This document shows positions 23,392 through 35,345 of a DNA stretch of 64,000 bases, piece after piece. Every line of letters begins with the position of its first letter. The stretch's first letter is position 1. Origin of the DNA: Eumeta japonica (taxonomy: Eukaryota; Arthropoda; Insecta; Lepidoptera; Psychidae). Where the stretch lies: contig BGZK01001576.1 of the NCBI GenBank assembly GCA_005406025.1, positions 62,001 through 126,000 of the forward strand. The letters are read 5' to 3'. The notes under the pieces were generated by a model. It saw only the letters and a program-made list of their open reading frames with translations. It did not search any database and had not been told where the DNA came from. Both the position numbers and the translations under genes were made by a program.

Positions 23392-24049
23392 CGACTCAAC
23401 TATTACATGTTTTGCGCAGCGCAAGGAAAAAACTATTATTTGCAATTCAAGTGATCCGAAATCTATTAAGCCCTCCACATTTTTTCGAGAACAATTGTAA
23501 CTAAGCATCAAATTCATGGAATTGACTCTAGCCTCTTCTATAGACTGTAATGTGGATGGTCAGTACGCTCAAACTAAAACAATAACAAACAAAAATATGC
23601 TTTCATGTACTATAAAAAATTAAATTCAATAATGTTACCTTAATGGTCGATACATTGTTTTTCAATCATAATACAAGTCCAAATCCCAACTAAGAGCAAC
23701 TTGGCCAATAAGTTTTTAATTTAAGTGAAATTAAACTTCTTTTTTTATGCCCCAGAGACCATGTCACGTTGGACCACCGTATCTTTAACAGTCTCCCAGT
23801 CCATCCTGGACCAGCATGGGCGGCGTAAAGTCTAAGGAACATGATTTGATATAAATAGATATATGGGGATGGGGAGATTAATACTGCATACCTACTTGAA
23901 ACAAGGTAGAAAATACCTGAGTTAACGACATTGAAAAAATAACTTATACACTCACATCTATTTGTCGAGGGGTAATGTAGGCAGAGCTCTCTACTTAGTT
24001 CGATACAAACATACTGTACCCGCAAAATATCTTGACTGAGTTGAATGTA
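23392..24049. other. Unique DNA with possible repeat fragment
   Basis: No gene. The minus strand of about 23745-23830 reads RLYAAHAGPGWTGRLLKIRW, which looks coding-like, but I cannot assign it and it has no continuation. Confidence 0.35.
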
Positions 24050-24200
24050 GCCACGGATAGCGTCGCAATAACGGTATTTAAGTCCTAGCGATGGGTTACC
24101 GGGAAGAGGCGACGAGGCGGACGAATTTCAGTCCAGCCAGCGTTTTTTGCGTCATCGACTCTTATTGGCTGTTTCATAAAACCTCGTGGGCTTTGTGTGT
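24050..24200. other. GC-elevated block with CCAAT-type site
   Basis: Short GC-rich stretch with GGGAAGAGGCGACGAGGCGG, a TATTGGCTG inverted CCAAT box and TTTCATAAAACC. It could be promoter-like, but no downstream gene is visible. Confidence 0.25.
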
Positions 24201-25336
24201 CTTTTAAGTTCTAGCCTTTCTATTCTATCTTTTTGAAGACCAGAAAGTTAAAGTTTTCTTATTTTAATTGTTCATATCTGTCGTCTTACGTAACTCACAT
24301 ATTGATATCGTGTCGTTGTCGTGTCGTATTAGATAAAAATAACGCAACCGATGTCAACCGAGTTAGCCAACAGTCGCGAAAGGTATAAGTTTTCGTTCGG
24401 CAAAGTTTGGTATGTCTGAGCTAAGCATATCCAGTCGACCATAAGTTGTTAAGCCGGGTATCCGAAGTTCTTGTTTTGGCAAATTATTGTATAGTTCCCC
24501 GGCTTGGTTATATGACGGCGAGATGGAGACTTATGAGTTATTAGTTGGTAATACAGCAAAAATATATATTTAAGCAAGTCCTCAGTAGTCTCGGAAACAA
24601 AAAAACTTTACCTATTTAACTGTGTAGTGACTGCTACCGGTCGATTAGTTGAGGTCATGTTTATGTGATCTTTATATACATGAATTGATTTCGATTTCTG
24701 AGGTTCGTTTGAAGTAATCATTAGGGCGGTCGGCATACAACACGAGGACACTGTTCTGATTTGTTGATGAAGTTAAAAGGTGGAAATAGGCACTATATGA
24801 ATTTCGGTTCATTTCATTCAAAGTAACGAATAATTGAGTTTTAGGTGATATCCAGGGCGCGATGATCGGACTTAAGGGGGCATTCTTTGTCACTAGCATT
24901 AAAGGTAAGAGGAATATTGTTTGTGTCTTATGAATAAACGTAAATATTTTAGCATGTATCAACAAGTTTTAGTTTGTATATTCGTCCGTTTGAAGATAGA
25001 GTGAATGTAGTACTAAATGAAACACACTTATAATTTTTTAGTTGTTTGTTTATTTATAGGTTGACAATTATTTCTCAAGAGGCTAAGCATAGAGCACAGA
25101 TTTATTCATCGTACGTTGCATATCTCTCTCGCTATACTGAAATTCATTAAATGTTTTATACAAGTTCGTCGATTTCAGGTACTCTAAATATTGGCGTTTC
25201 TTTGATGTGATCCTAATTTCTTAGACATAAAATTTTTTAGGACGCCTTTTTCCGACTCTTCCATTATCATACACGTTTGCTATAGTGAATTTTTTTTTGA
25301 ATAGATCATATTTTAGAGAAATACAAAGATATATTT
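24201..25336. other. AT-rich unique DNA
   Basis: Nothing recognised. A TCGTGTCGTTGTCGTGTCGT mini-duplication lies near 24310. Confidence 0.5.
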
Positions 25337-25530
25337 ACTAGCTTCATCCGTGTGAAAACAGATTGAGTACCTTCGCCTTTTATATCGCTTTATTATTGTG
25401 AACAAAATCATCAAAAGGATATCAAAAGGAGTACTCAAATCAGTACCAGGACCAAGACCAAAACCGAGAACGAGGCCGGGATTAGAAACGAGGGTGAGAT
25501 TGGAATCGAAATAAAAGACGAAGTAAGTTA
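25337..25530 (-). repeat. Purine-rich hexamer array with cap (copy 3)
   Basis: ACTAGCTTCATCCGTGTG at 25337-25354 is the reverse complement of a CACACGGATGAAGCTAGT cap. The array proper (ACCAAGACCAAAACCGAGAA and onward) runs on the plus strand at 25438-25520. Cap and purine array therefore point in opposite directions, as at 28693. Confidence 0.45.
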
Positions 25531-25879
25531 GGAAGTTGCCAATGTAAAAGGTTTGAATACGATAGTTTATTTTGTGGACAGGGGGGCACAGTCGCATCTC
25601 AATGCTTGTTCATCACGAGTAAGCAATTAAGTTTTCATTTTTATAGTATTTAATTAAAAGTTGCAAAATATTTATAATAATTTCTACCAATTATTATCGT
25701 AAAAACTGATTTTATTTCGATATTCCCATAGAATTGGCAAACACAAAGAGCGTAATATGATTTTTGGATTGTGCCAATCTTTATGCATTATCAACTATAG
25801 ATTTTGCATTATTATTGTAATATTAAGTGCTTAAATTGCCTTATCTGTCTATAATTGTATAACAAAAAAAAAAACCTTT

Positions 25880-26220
25880 TTTTTACTTACGCATCTGAAA
25901 GTTGGCAGCGCTTAAACTTCGAAAGCGGAAACTTAAGGGGATTAGCAAAGGAAAAAAAGTCACTTCAAGTGTTTAATATTCATCTGTCAGGTCCATTGTG
26001 GAGATACAGCCTCGCAGGCTCTTTATCATCAGGGGCGCGGGCCCGGGAGAAGAAGGTGAGAGATAACCGGAGTGTTCGCTTGAGAAGTGTTTCGGCCGTA
26101 AATTTCACGAGATAGTCGTCTCGTGTAAGACGTTTAAGCCCAAAGGTGATGTTTGAGTGCGCAGCAGCGAATGCAGCTAGGTACTTTTTGAGCGGACAAA
26201 AGGTGGAATACATTTCAGAG
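25880..26220. other. GC-elevated block, candidate conserved non-coding element
   Basis: It contains GGGGCGCGGGCCCGGGAGAA and GCGCAGCAGCGAATGCAGC. Opposite-strand frames of 86 and 77 codons cross it without domains. Confidence 0.3.
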
Positions 26221-26630
26221 GAGAGAAAAAAAATATGGACATAAAATCAATTTGTTATTTTCAAACGTATTGCGCTGAAGAATAAGATTATTTCACATTG
26301 GCGATGTGTGCGGCTCAGTGGATGCATGACGTTTGTTCTGGGAAGGAGAGGTTTGATTTAAATATTAACAGATTATTATTAGTTTGTTTATACATTTGGG
26401 TTTGCTGTTGTAGAAAACTCAATTCGGTACTTTTACGAGAAAGTTTTAAAATGATAATAAAAAGAAATCTTACAAAAAATTAAATACTTTTAAAAACCAA
26501 TCCAAACCTAGATTAGCTGGATATTTATTAGACTCACAATTTTATGTTTATTTTTACGGACTTAAATTTATTTTTAGGCGGTGACTTCGGAAATATCTAA
26601 CTATTGTAGATATTAAAACAATAATAAAAC
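26221..26630. other. AT-rich unique DNA
   Basis: No gene or repeat recognised. Confidence 0.5.
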
Positions 26631-26935
26631 TTTTTATTTGCTTGAAGCGCTGTGCTTCAAACTCTCATTTGAAATAATTAACTGAATTAAGTTGAAAACT
26701 AAAGATAACAAGATACATTGCTTTAGTCTCAGAATTCAAATTGACTAAAGAAATCCTAAATAAATAGGCATCTGTGACATTCATTTAATGTCACGAATAC
26801 CAATATCTCTAAGATTATCGATATTTTGACGTGTTTAGTTCTTAATTTTCACATTTAGCAATGAACTATTTCAAATGAGAGTTTGAAGCACACCGCTGTT
26901 GATATTGCATTTTTTGCAACATAAGCAAATAAAAT
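26631..26935. mobile_element. Fold-back MITE, ~305 bp
   Basis: The terminal 12 bases TTTTATTTGCTT (26632-26643) are exactly inverted at 26923-26934. A 33-base inner arm (26647-26679, core GTGCTTCAAACTCTCATTTG) pairs with 26864-26896 with 31 of 33 matches. The element is centred on a small hairpin GTGACATT/AATGTCAC at 26774-26794. The right side carries an extra ~23 bases between outer and inner arms. There is no open frame, and no clear target-site duplication. Confidence 0.75.
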
Positions 26936-27626
26936 AATTGATTTTATTAAATTAAAAGTGTTCTATATAGCTGTATAGTATCTAATTTCGCAAGTAAATA
27001 TTAATAAATGTAAAGAAGTAAATCAGGTATAATTGCATTTTACATTTATTTTCGTCAACAATAGCTCCTTCAACTTGTCTCTGAAGCATTTTTAAGTAAC
27101 AAAGTTAGTGATCGCTGAGAGGTTGGCACATACAATAAAAAATAAATATACTGAAATTTAAGAGGATCATAGTATACACAAGCGTTTACAATTAATCTGC
27201 GCAATATTACTTAACGTGTATGATGTATTTTAAGAATATTTAAATGTTTTAGATTTTTCCTATAATAATTATATACAGAAACCATTTCAAACTTTTAATA
27301 ATCGATGAGATAATTTATGATAACATAATGAATTACTTGTCATCTATCAAGTTTAGACAGCAAAATGCTTCTGAGAAAATCGTCGACGTTGAGTGAAATT
27401 CTATCAGAGCCGGCGTTTCATCTGTGACATTAAGCCGTAAATAAATGTCAAATATTTAATATTTTCTTCATCTGGAGTAAATTTGTTCTCAGCTTTTTTT
27501 AGCTATCGAAAATATTATTCACTGCGGTTAGAATTTGTTTCGTTTCCCGCATATGACAACTCACTCCATTGAAGTGATTTATCTCAAAATATTCGCTTTC
27601 ATTATCGACTGTATTTTCTATCTCAC
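26936..27626. other. AT-rich unique DNA
   Basis: Nothing recognised. Confidence 0.5.
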
Positions 27627-27655
27627 CTCTCTCTCTGTCTCTCTCTCTCTCTCTC
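27627..27655. repeat. (CT)n microsatellite
   Basis: A CT/GA run with one G interruption. On the minus strand it reads GAGAGAG, a GAGA-factor type sequence. Confidence 0.9.
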
Positions 27656-27839
27656 GCATGTACGAACGGGGCTTTTTTTTATTAAGAGAGACGATAATTT
27701 CCATTCCAATGATTTGTTTGAATTTAGTTTTCGCATAAATTTAACAAAATACTAAAAAGCAGTACCAGGTTATTCCCAAGAAAAGCGAAAATCGTAAATC
27801 TTAATCGCCCAGCGACGGAGAAATTTACTCCGTTTCATT

Positions 27840-28140
27840 GTCACGCTTCCGAGGGATCGCTTAAAACAATAACTCTGACAAGAAAGTGGGCACGGCGCTG
27901 TGCGGCGCCGGCGCACCGTACGCGGAGCGTCACGTCCGCCGCATAAAACACGAGAAAGCGTAGCGGGAAAGTTTAAAGATTTAACCGGTTCTCTGGAAGT
28001 CTGGCAATTACTACCCTCCGCGTTCGCACTCTCTCTCCGCCTCTCTCCGCTGTCTCTCCTCCATCTGTTTCCACTTTCGAGACGGAAAGCGAAACAGCCG
28101 CCGCGATTCCTTTTGATCCCACGACTCCGAGTTTAATAGG
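27840..28140. other. GC-elevated block with clustered GAGA motifs
   Basis: The left half has GCGCTGTGCGGCGCCGGCGC. The right half (28010-28080) is a pyrimidine tract with repeated CTCTCTC and CTCTCC words, equivalent to several GAGAG sites on the minus strand, as found in insect promoters and Polycomb/Trithorax response elements. No gene start is visible. Confidence 0.35.
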
Positions 28141-28692
28141 TTTTATTTTATACCATGTGCGGACACGTAATTGGCTAAGTTGTTTGTTTCCAAAGTTCAC
28201 TCGGGAAAACGTCTGCCGTCTTTAATCCCTGTGAAATCCTGTTAGTTAATTTGTATTCCGGACTCGAGGCTGAATATCTAAAAACGAGAATTTTTGACTG
28301 TAGGCCCATAGCGAAGTTGGAGATTTTGTAGATATACTATCAATGCCGCGACTTCAACTTTTTTCACAATGTAATAAAGTGTATATCCTAAGACAAGACA
28401 AGACATCCTGTTGGAGTTGTGTACATCAATTGCTCTATATTTTCGATTAAAGTCTTTTAATGTGAAGTTGAATTATTGCAATTATTTTTTAAATAGTAAC
28501 TAACAAAAATAAGTAAAACAAGAATGTTATACATTTTACGAAAGGAAAGCACTACAAAAGACTAACTTCAAAATTCAATAGTATCTTTTATGATACATAA
28601 TGATGTATAAAACTTTATTTACTTTTTTGTTCTTTTTTCTTCGTTTTTAATTTTCACTTTCTAGTGTTACAACTACTCTACATTTATATTTC
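28141..28692. other. AT-rich unique DNA
   Basis: Nothing recognised. ACAAGACAAGACA at 28393-28405 is a short direct repeat. Confidence 0.5.
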
Positions 28693-29178
28693 ACTAGCTG
28701 TCGCCCACAGCTCCGTCTGCATAAAATGTAGACATAAAATGGATTACTTCATCTTATCCCGTCATGTAATCAAGACATCGATCACCCTCCCGTTCTCGAT
28801 TCTGGTCCCGGCCCTGCTTTCAACGTTGATTTTCCTCATCCTATATCGACCCCGATCTCGGTCTAAGGAAATCTCCCAAAGATACTGGTCCCACTTTAAA
28901 TTTTGATCTCATTACTGCTTCTCGTTCCGACTCCGGTCACGCTCGAGTTTTAGTTTTGATCCCACATCTGATTTTAATTTTGGTCTCGTTCTCCATTTTT
29001 ATCGAGAGTGGAAGGATTAAAATTGAATCAAAGGATTGAAATCGGAGTCGATATCAGGACTCGAATTGGAATTGAAAATGCTAGCGCTTGTGGAACCCGG
29101 CTCGAAACTAATGTAAGGTATAAAAAATGTGTAGCAATATGAAAGAATTTAATGTCGACGCGGGTGGAGCCGCAAGCT
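28693..29178. repeat. Inverted, double-capped purine/pyrimidine array (copy 4)
   Basis: The left end ACTAGCTGTCGCCCACAGCT is an inverted Helitron-like 3' end. It is followed by a pyrimidine-rich array (28775-28990, words such as GGTCCC, GATCTC, GTTCTCG). At about 29000 the strand bias flips to a purine-rich array (29001-29090), and a forward cap GACGCGGGTGGAGCCGCAAG ends at 29178. The whole therefore forms a long imperfect inverted repeat. The 80-codon frame at 28664-28906 is produced by the array. Confidence 0.55.
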
Positions 29179-29394
29179 AAATCCAGTGTTGAATATTTTA
29201 GAAGAAATATGAAATATCTGAAGTGAACATGCGATTTTTAGACGGCACGTATAAGTGTCTTTGGAGAGTATGCTTATCGAGACAATGACGTACGATAAAA
29301 ATGTGATTTTAGAAATGCACAGAGGATATTGACATGATGTAAAGTTCAGCAAGGACCGCTTCAATGACTTCATGTAAGCGAAATTGGAGGTAAA

Positions 29395-29515
29395 TTAAAA
29401 AATAGCCAATTTTGAAGAGCCCAATCCGAGAAGTATATATGCAACGTTTGATTGATGTCACTGAAGCAAGGATGATATTGTGAGGAAAATTACACATCGA
29501 GATCTATGGTCTGCT
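29395..29515 (+). mobile_element. Possible LINE C-terminal remnant
   Basis: Plus-strand pieces read REVYMQRLIDVTEAR and HRDLWSALTP. These resemble the CMKRLMDV(S/T)EAR ... W(K/R)S tail of the LINE at 15600-15950, but are more diverged and broken. Alternative: chance similarity over a short stretch. Confidence 0.35.
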
Positions 29516-31437
29516 CTCACTCCTCTGGAAAGTAATTTTGAGATTATGGTAGGTTATGTTACGAAAGCAGAACTTAATGTGATATCAAGGGAAATATTAA
29601 CCATCCACTTAAGTTGAGTACCGTCTTACCTTTCAGATATGCCACAAAAACTATCATGCAGTCACATTTGGCGCTATGCTCTGAAACTTTGCCAACTCCG
29701 GTTGAACGAAGGAAATTTTAATGGCTCCGTTTGTGTGTTAAACGCCTTCGCCTAGTTAATTTTAGAGTAGTCATCTCAAAATCTTTGATGATGTCTTTAT
29801 ACTTTGCAACTATCTGTTTCATTTAATTTAAAATATAACGGATGAACCTATTATACGAAAATAGTTAATCCTATATTATATTTAGTGAGTTATATATATA
29901 GCAAAATAATGAAGAAGTTTCTTGCCTAATTAATTGATTAAAGGTTATACATCAAATATTTATTGGATTTAAATATTGTTTCAAAACATATAATACATGC
30001 TATTAAAATTCATATTACTCAAACAATCCTTCGAAGATTTATGAATTAAAAGCAAATTTAATAAGCACTGTCTATCTTGTTATAAAGTATAGACAGTTAT
30101 TGCTATAAAGTATATAATTTTTCAAATTAATTTAAATTTCGTAGAAAATATATTTAACTAAAGTATCTTAACAAAAAATACAACAAATGCCGCAAAACGT
30201 AGAATGCCGCTGTTTCGCCGTTCCAATGCGCTGTAAATAGAACCTAAGGAAAATTTTAATTATAATATTATTACGAATTATTACAGTATTGAAACCATCG
30301 ATAGTGAGGTTACAAGGTAAACATGATTGTTTGTTTAATGATAATGTAATTATCAATTTTCTTTAATACATATCTGAACATTTTGCAAATGATAATCACC
30401 ATCCTCTCATGCAGAAGCAGGACTTGATGCTGAAGAGTGTTTTCTTAAAACCTACGTTTAGCCACACCGAACAGGTATTTTTCTGACACATTCCGTGAGT
30501 CTGGTGTTGCCATCTGGAGAGCCATAGGTTTTAGCTAACTACTACGCCTATATTTCTCATGAAGTGCTGATCATTGAGAATTGATCGACTGTGATTACTG
30601 TTTTGGTACCAAAAAACATAATAAAACAACATTTAATACTTACATAAATTTTATTTATTGTTCACTTTATCGGATTCGCAAGTATGCAATTTATATATAG
30701 TTATAACTGATGAATATGTAGTCGATGTCATTAAGTTGCGTAACAGAGCGTCGACTTGGAATATTTTATTCGAAAATAAGTCTAGACATGTTTTTTATTC
30801 AGCAACAAATCAGAGAGAAAGTATACGACTTCGATGGAGAGTGATTTTTGTCGCGGAGAGAAAAAAGGTAAATATTAATTCGGAGGACGCGAAAACACGA
30901 CGCGGGATGAATATGCAAAAAACATTACACTTTTTTGTTTGTTTCTTGGATTGATAAATTTGAATTTGAATTTAAATTAATGCTTGATAATTCTGTCGTA
31001 TTTACGTATCATTCGTATAAATCCTTATCAAAATAATGGTGAAGTGCACGTTGGATCATTTCTGTTGTTTTTAACGAATTGGGTATTCGTTGCATTGAAA
31101 AATTGAAATAAGTCAGGGTTTATTTGTTATTAAATGTGTAGAAACAGAACGCGTCCCGCCTGCTTTTTAAATTTTCTTAACTCATTGTATTCTATATAAC
31201 TTATTATATCTAATTAAACTTAACAAAATGGTTATTATATACTTTACAATGTAACGTATTTCAAGGTCGTGTTTCACCATATTTTGTTTACAAATACATT
31301 TTCATTTCCACGATAAATACATTTGCTTCTGTTTGTTTTAGATTTTTTTTTTTGGATTTGTGTTTATAAACTAAGTACAGAGTTGTCACGTGGTGTAGTC
31401 GGATTTTGTAGACTTTTATTACTATCATTTATCATTA
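29516..31437. other. AT-rich unique DNA
   Basis: No gene is recognised. A 9-bp hairpin (ACTGTCTAT/ATAGACAGT) lies at 30067-30097. A GC-moderate part at 30440-30545 looks repeat-like but has no second copy here. Confidence 0.45.
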
Positions 31438-31465
31438 GACTGTATATATTTAAATATATACAGTC
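31438..31465. repeat. Perfect 28-bp palindrome
   Basis: GACTGTATATATTT is followed immediately by its exact reverse complement with no spacer. This is longer than expected from AT-rich background, although the central part is simple TA/AT sequence. Confidence 0.9.
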
Positions 31466-32004
31466 GTTCACATTTTTCGCAAAAATATTAACCTAAACGT
31501 GAGCATCCATTACAATAGATGAATGAAAAAGCTCTAGTATTCTGTACTTCTGTTTGCAAACGCATTCGGAACAATGAATTGGTTTTCTGTGTACGTACGT
31601 TAATTCAAAAGGTTATGTTGAATATATATTTTAATTACTGTTACCGATGATTTAAAATGAACAATATACGACACGAGACCAAAACATGACGTAAACACAT
31701 AAACTCAATGTAATCTACCTACTATGTCCATTAAAATATCGCTAAAAAATGGTAAAAAAATTGATGTATATTTAAAAGTCTACGAAAATTGAAATGTCAT
31801 AAATGCAATACCAGAAATCTATTGTGATTCAATGTGATGTATACGACTAAGTATAAATAAAAGTAGTTAATTTTAAATAAACAGTTTCTCGGTACACCAC
31901 CATCGGAGGCCAATATTAAATAGCGCGCACAATAATGTTTGTTCAAGTTCTTGCTCCGTATATTATTATTTAAATTTATAATATAATATATATTTCACAT
32001 TTCC
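31466..32004. other. AT-rich unique DNA
   Basis: Nothing recognised. Confidence 0.5.
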
Positions 32005-32170
32005 GCAGGAAGAAAAGGTCAAATCCCTTCGGCCCATGGGAGCGGCCCATCGGCGTAGGATTCATTTGGCTTCGGGCTCACGACCAAATTTAATTTAGTT
32101 TCGACCGAGCGTGTTACCGGGAGAGGCGCTAGCGCCTATCCCGTTCGTTTCCTGATTATCCACACGAGTA
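32005..32170. other. GC-elevated block with AGGCGCTAGCGCCT palindrome
   Basis: The 14-bp palindrome lies at 32124-32137. Two CGGCCCAT words (near 32030 and 32044) form a short direct repeat. There is no open frame of note. Candidate conserved element by composition. Confidence 0.3.
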
Positions 32171-32989
32171 TTACGAGTTAAAATTATTAGAAAATAAATA
32201 TTTACAAGTTCACAACGATCGAAATGCGAAAAAATATGTGATTCAAATTTCCACATCTCATAAATTGAAATTGAATTTCAAATTCAAACTCACATATCTT
32301 TTTTTTCATAAGTTTACATACAACGTTTGAATTACGTCAGAATCCTTTCTTGTACTATGAACTTACCACTCGTTAGGAAGGCAGTGCTCCTTGAAGAAGA
32401 AGGAGAATGAAACTTAAGTAAATATCTTCACAAAAGAATTGTATACAATCACAATCAAAAACAAAAGTACTACAGAGAAAGACAACCCGATAAGAACTCG
32501 AGCTGTTTATATCTAAGGAAATTTGTCTTCTACAAAATCGACAGTTTTATAATAGACTTTTTTACTGAGTGACCGTTTAATGATGACTTTAAAATTGTTT
32601 AAGTTTTGAATATGTGCACAGAGCCCCTAAACAAGTTTGTGGCTTTGTGCAATCGACAGGCACGTAAACACAGTACACCGCCCCCCGGTGAGTCGGCACA
32701 CGCACGCTGTCATTCTTTTTTTTCCTCTCTGAAGTCAACTTCTATAATCTTCGCTAACTTCTTCTAAAACAAGCGTTGTGCTTGTAAATGTGAATTCACG
32801 TTTTGTGAAGTCGTGACTCTTGATTTAGAACGATCCATTGCCCTTGAAACCACTGCAGCAAATAAACACTCCAATCTATCGGAAACGTTTCTTTTCTAAC
32901 TTCACAAATGGAAGAGACAACGTGGCCATAACTAGGTAATGGCGTAAAGTTATGGATATTCTTGCTGCTAGGATTTTACTTATATATTA
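32171..32989. other. AT-rich unique DNA
   Basis: No gene. A C-run in CCGCCCCCCGGTGAGTCGG near 32680 is the only GC-rich feature. Confidence 0.5.
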
Positions 32990-33075
32990 TAGGGAAAACG
33001 AGTATGTAAGCCATCAAAGAGTAAACTCACCGTTGTCCATGGACACCAGCATCCATTAGTGCGTTGCCATACATT
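32990..33075 (+). repeat. Dispersed repeat G, 5' fragment
   Basis: GAGTATGTAAGCCATCAAAG, then CTCACCG, CCATGGACACCAGCATCCAT and GTGCGTTGCC follow the order seen at 53415-53490 in a longer copy of the same family. Confidence 0.5.
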
Positions 33076-33289
33076 TCAAAAAGAATATACCTTTTTGTTA
33101 AAGGCTCTCTTGTCGTAATCATTGATCGGGAACACCGCTCATGGTCAGTCATTCCAGATTTTCACCATAAACCTATTTCGAAGTTGGTAACAAATAAACA
33201 ATACATCGAAGCGAATGAAAAATATACACTTGATCGTATACAAGTTCAGCACAAAATTGCGTCCAGTTATTTACCTGGGGAATATCCGA

Positions 33290-33420
33290 TACAATTCAAT
33301 TTGGTGGCTCTGTTCACGCGTGACGCGGGCCGATAATGGCCGCCCTGATTTGTAGCTGTGCAACGAAAAATACATGATCCGATATTGCGCACGCGGCCGC
33401 TTTGGTGGTGTGCTACTGGA
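33290..33420. other. GC-elevated block with NotI-type palindrome
   Basis: Contains CACGCGTGACGCGGGCCG and GCGCACGCGGCCGCTTTGG. No coding or repeat evidence. Confidence 0.3.
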
Positions 33421-34932
33421 AAGTGGTAACGACATCAATGTGTACATTGCAAGTTAGTCCTCCTGTTTACATTTTTACATTGTTTTTATATATATCAGTT
33501 CTTTTGCACGCGGAATTATTTAATGGGACTTGCATATATATATATTTTTTTTCGTTAATGAGACGAAATAGGAGAGAAGGCGCACCATTGTATTTAGTAT
33601 GACACGTCGATGTCATACTAATTGGTGTTCGTGCCGCAGCGTGTTAGCAAGTGCCAACATCTTATTAGAGTTTGAAATAATTAATACTGAGTATGTGAGA
33701 TCAGTTCAATCATTGGCCGATTCTAATATCTTACTCGTTATTGAGGTCAGACGTTACAATATTGAAACTACTGTATGTCTCGTAGGTTTTTTTTACCTTA
33801 GTAAAACCTTAAATTCTACTATTAAAGTCACTATTATGTCACACTAAATCAAAATAAATCAACTAAAGGCGAATAAAATCATATGGTTCACCTTCTCAAA
33901 TTGACACTGACCATGGGATTCTTTTAAATACACCCACAATCGTTAACATGTTTTAATTATTTTAATTTTTTTCAACGAAAAATGTTACATTATAACACTA
34001 TTAATTACATTGAAATAAAGTAGTTATTTTTCACCTCTCCTTTAAAAATCGTAAATGTTATCCACTTTACAGCTTTTGTTTTCCAGTTCATCTCGCTTGA
34101 CACGTACATCGGGTCTTTAATCCTATGATAAGGAAACTCAAATTCCATTCGATTTCCACCGTCATTTTTAAAGCAGTGTCAAGTATACTTGTCACATATA
34201 TCGACGGCGATAGGTCGCAGAACCTGCGACGGTGACATATTAAATATATGATTACACATAATATAATATCTCGTATTACCTAAGGTATATCGTTTAGGGT
34301 AAAAGAAATGAGAAAACGAAATAGGTTCTTCTTGGAGTGTTCCACTGTATTCGGGCAACTCGTTCGCCTGCAGTTTTTGTATTAAAACTAGAAGAGAAGA
34401 GTTCAAATATTTTAGAATTGTTTCATTTGGGGTAAAAGCTACAGGTATTTATCTCCATTAAAAAAATATTATCAAATTGAAGCTGAATTTCTATGTATAA
34501 AAATTTTTACAAACATTCCTTATTAAAACTAATAACGCCAACTACGTCGTTTGTCATTTTGCAAGCTTTGACAATCATATCACGGTTGACCAGAAAATTT
34601 CATAACATAATATATCTTATACATATTCCCAACTGAATTGATGTGTATTAGTAAATAGTAGCAGAAAACGGATAGAGTAACCTTTAACACTTATGCAGTA
34701 TAGTTTTCTATAGCAAAAACAAAGTAACACATTTTGAATAGTAGTATTGTATTAGTCAGTAAGATATAAGCTTAAAATTTAATTAACTATATAATACAAT
34801 GAATTGTTAAAACTCTGACTAACAGGGAACCTCCCTTTGAAAATTTATGCCTTAAGAAAATTAAAATGGAAGATTTCGAAAAAACGTTATTCTTTTAGTT
34901 TAAGAGTAATAGAAATCCAAAAACATGAGCGG
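33421..34932. other. AT-rich unique DNA
   Basis: Small frames of 66-82 codons occur but none has a domain. No RNA gene or repeat recognised. Confidence 0.45.
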
Positions 34933-34957
34933 TAATAATAATAATAATAATAATAAT
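34933..34957. repeat. (TAA)8 microsatellite
   Basis: Uninterrupted TAA trinucleotide run of 25 bases. Confidence 0.95.
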
Positions 34958-35059
34958 CCTTTAGTCGGTAGTGACTTAGAGGCTAAGAGTTTGCATACAA
35001 ACGAAAATCTCGTAGGTTTGATGTTGCTCACGGACGAATTTTTGAGTTGGACGAATGGA

Positions 35060-35345
35060 TGAGTTTTTATTTAAGTCTCATTGAACCACAAACTCCGGAT
35101 CTCAGTCAGCACGTCGACGTTGTTATGAAATCGATTATAACGATCGTTAGCAGCATCCGATCCACACTTGGCTAGAGTGAGAGGCTCAAGGTCGAGCCTT
35201 CTAATCCAAATTAAAAATATTATCCCGAAAATATTATAAATATCCCGAGTCACGCCGCCTGGCTCAGTGTCGGCCACATGGTTGCAGGAGACGAACTTTG
35301 AGTGGTTCCGGCGAACTTCTGTACGTGCCCGACACAATCACGATG
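35060..35345. other. GC-moderate stretch, possible repeat
   Basis: The minus strand is open for 88 codons (35071-35337) and contains FVSCNHVADTEPGGVTRDIY. The text looks protein-like but I cannot name a family. Its isolation and lack of splice or promoter signals favour an old transposon fragment or a conserved non-coding block. Confidence 0.25.

Noticed and set aside
25855..28136. Plus-strand ORFs of 78-86 codons in GC-rich blocks as short exons
   Set aside because: GC-rich DNA has few stops, so such frames are expected. None has matching splice sites on both sides or a recognisable domain.
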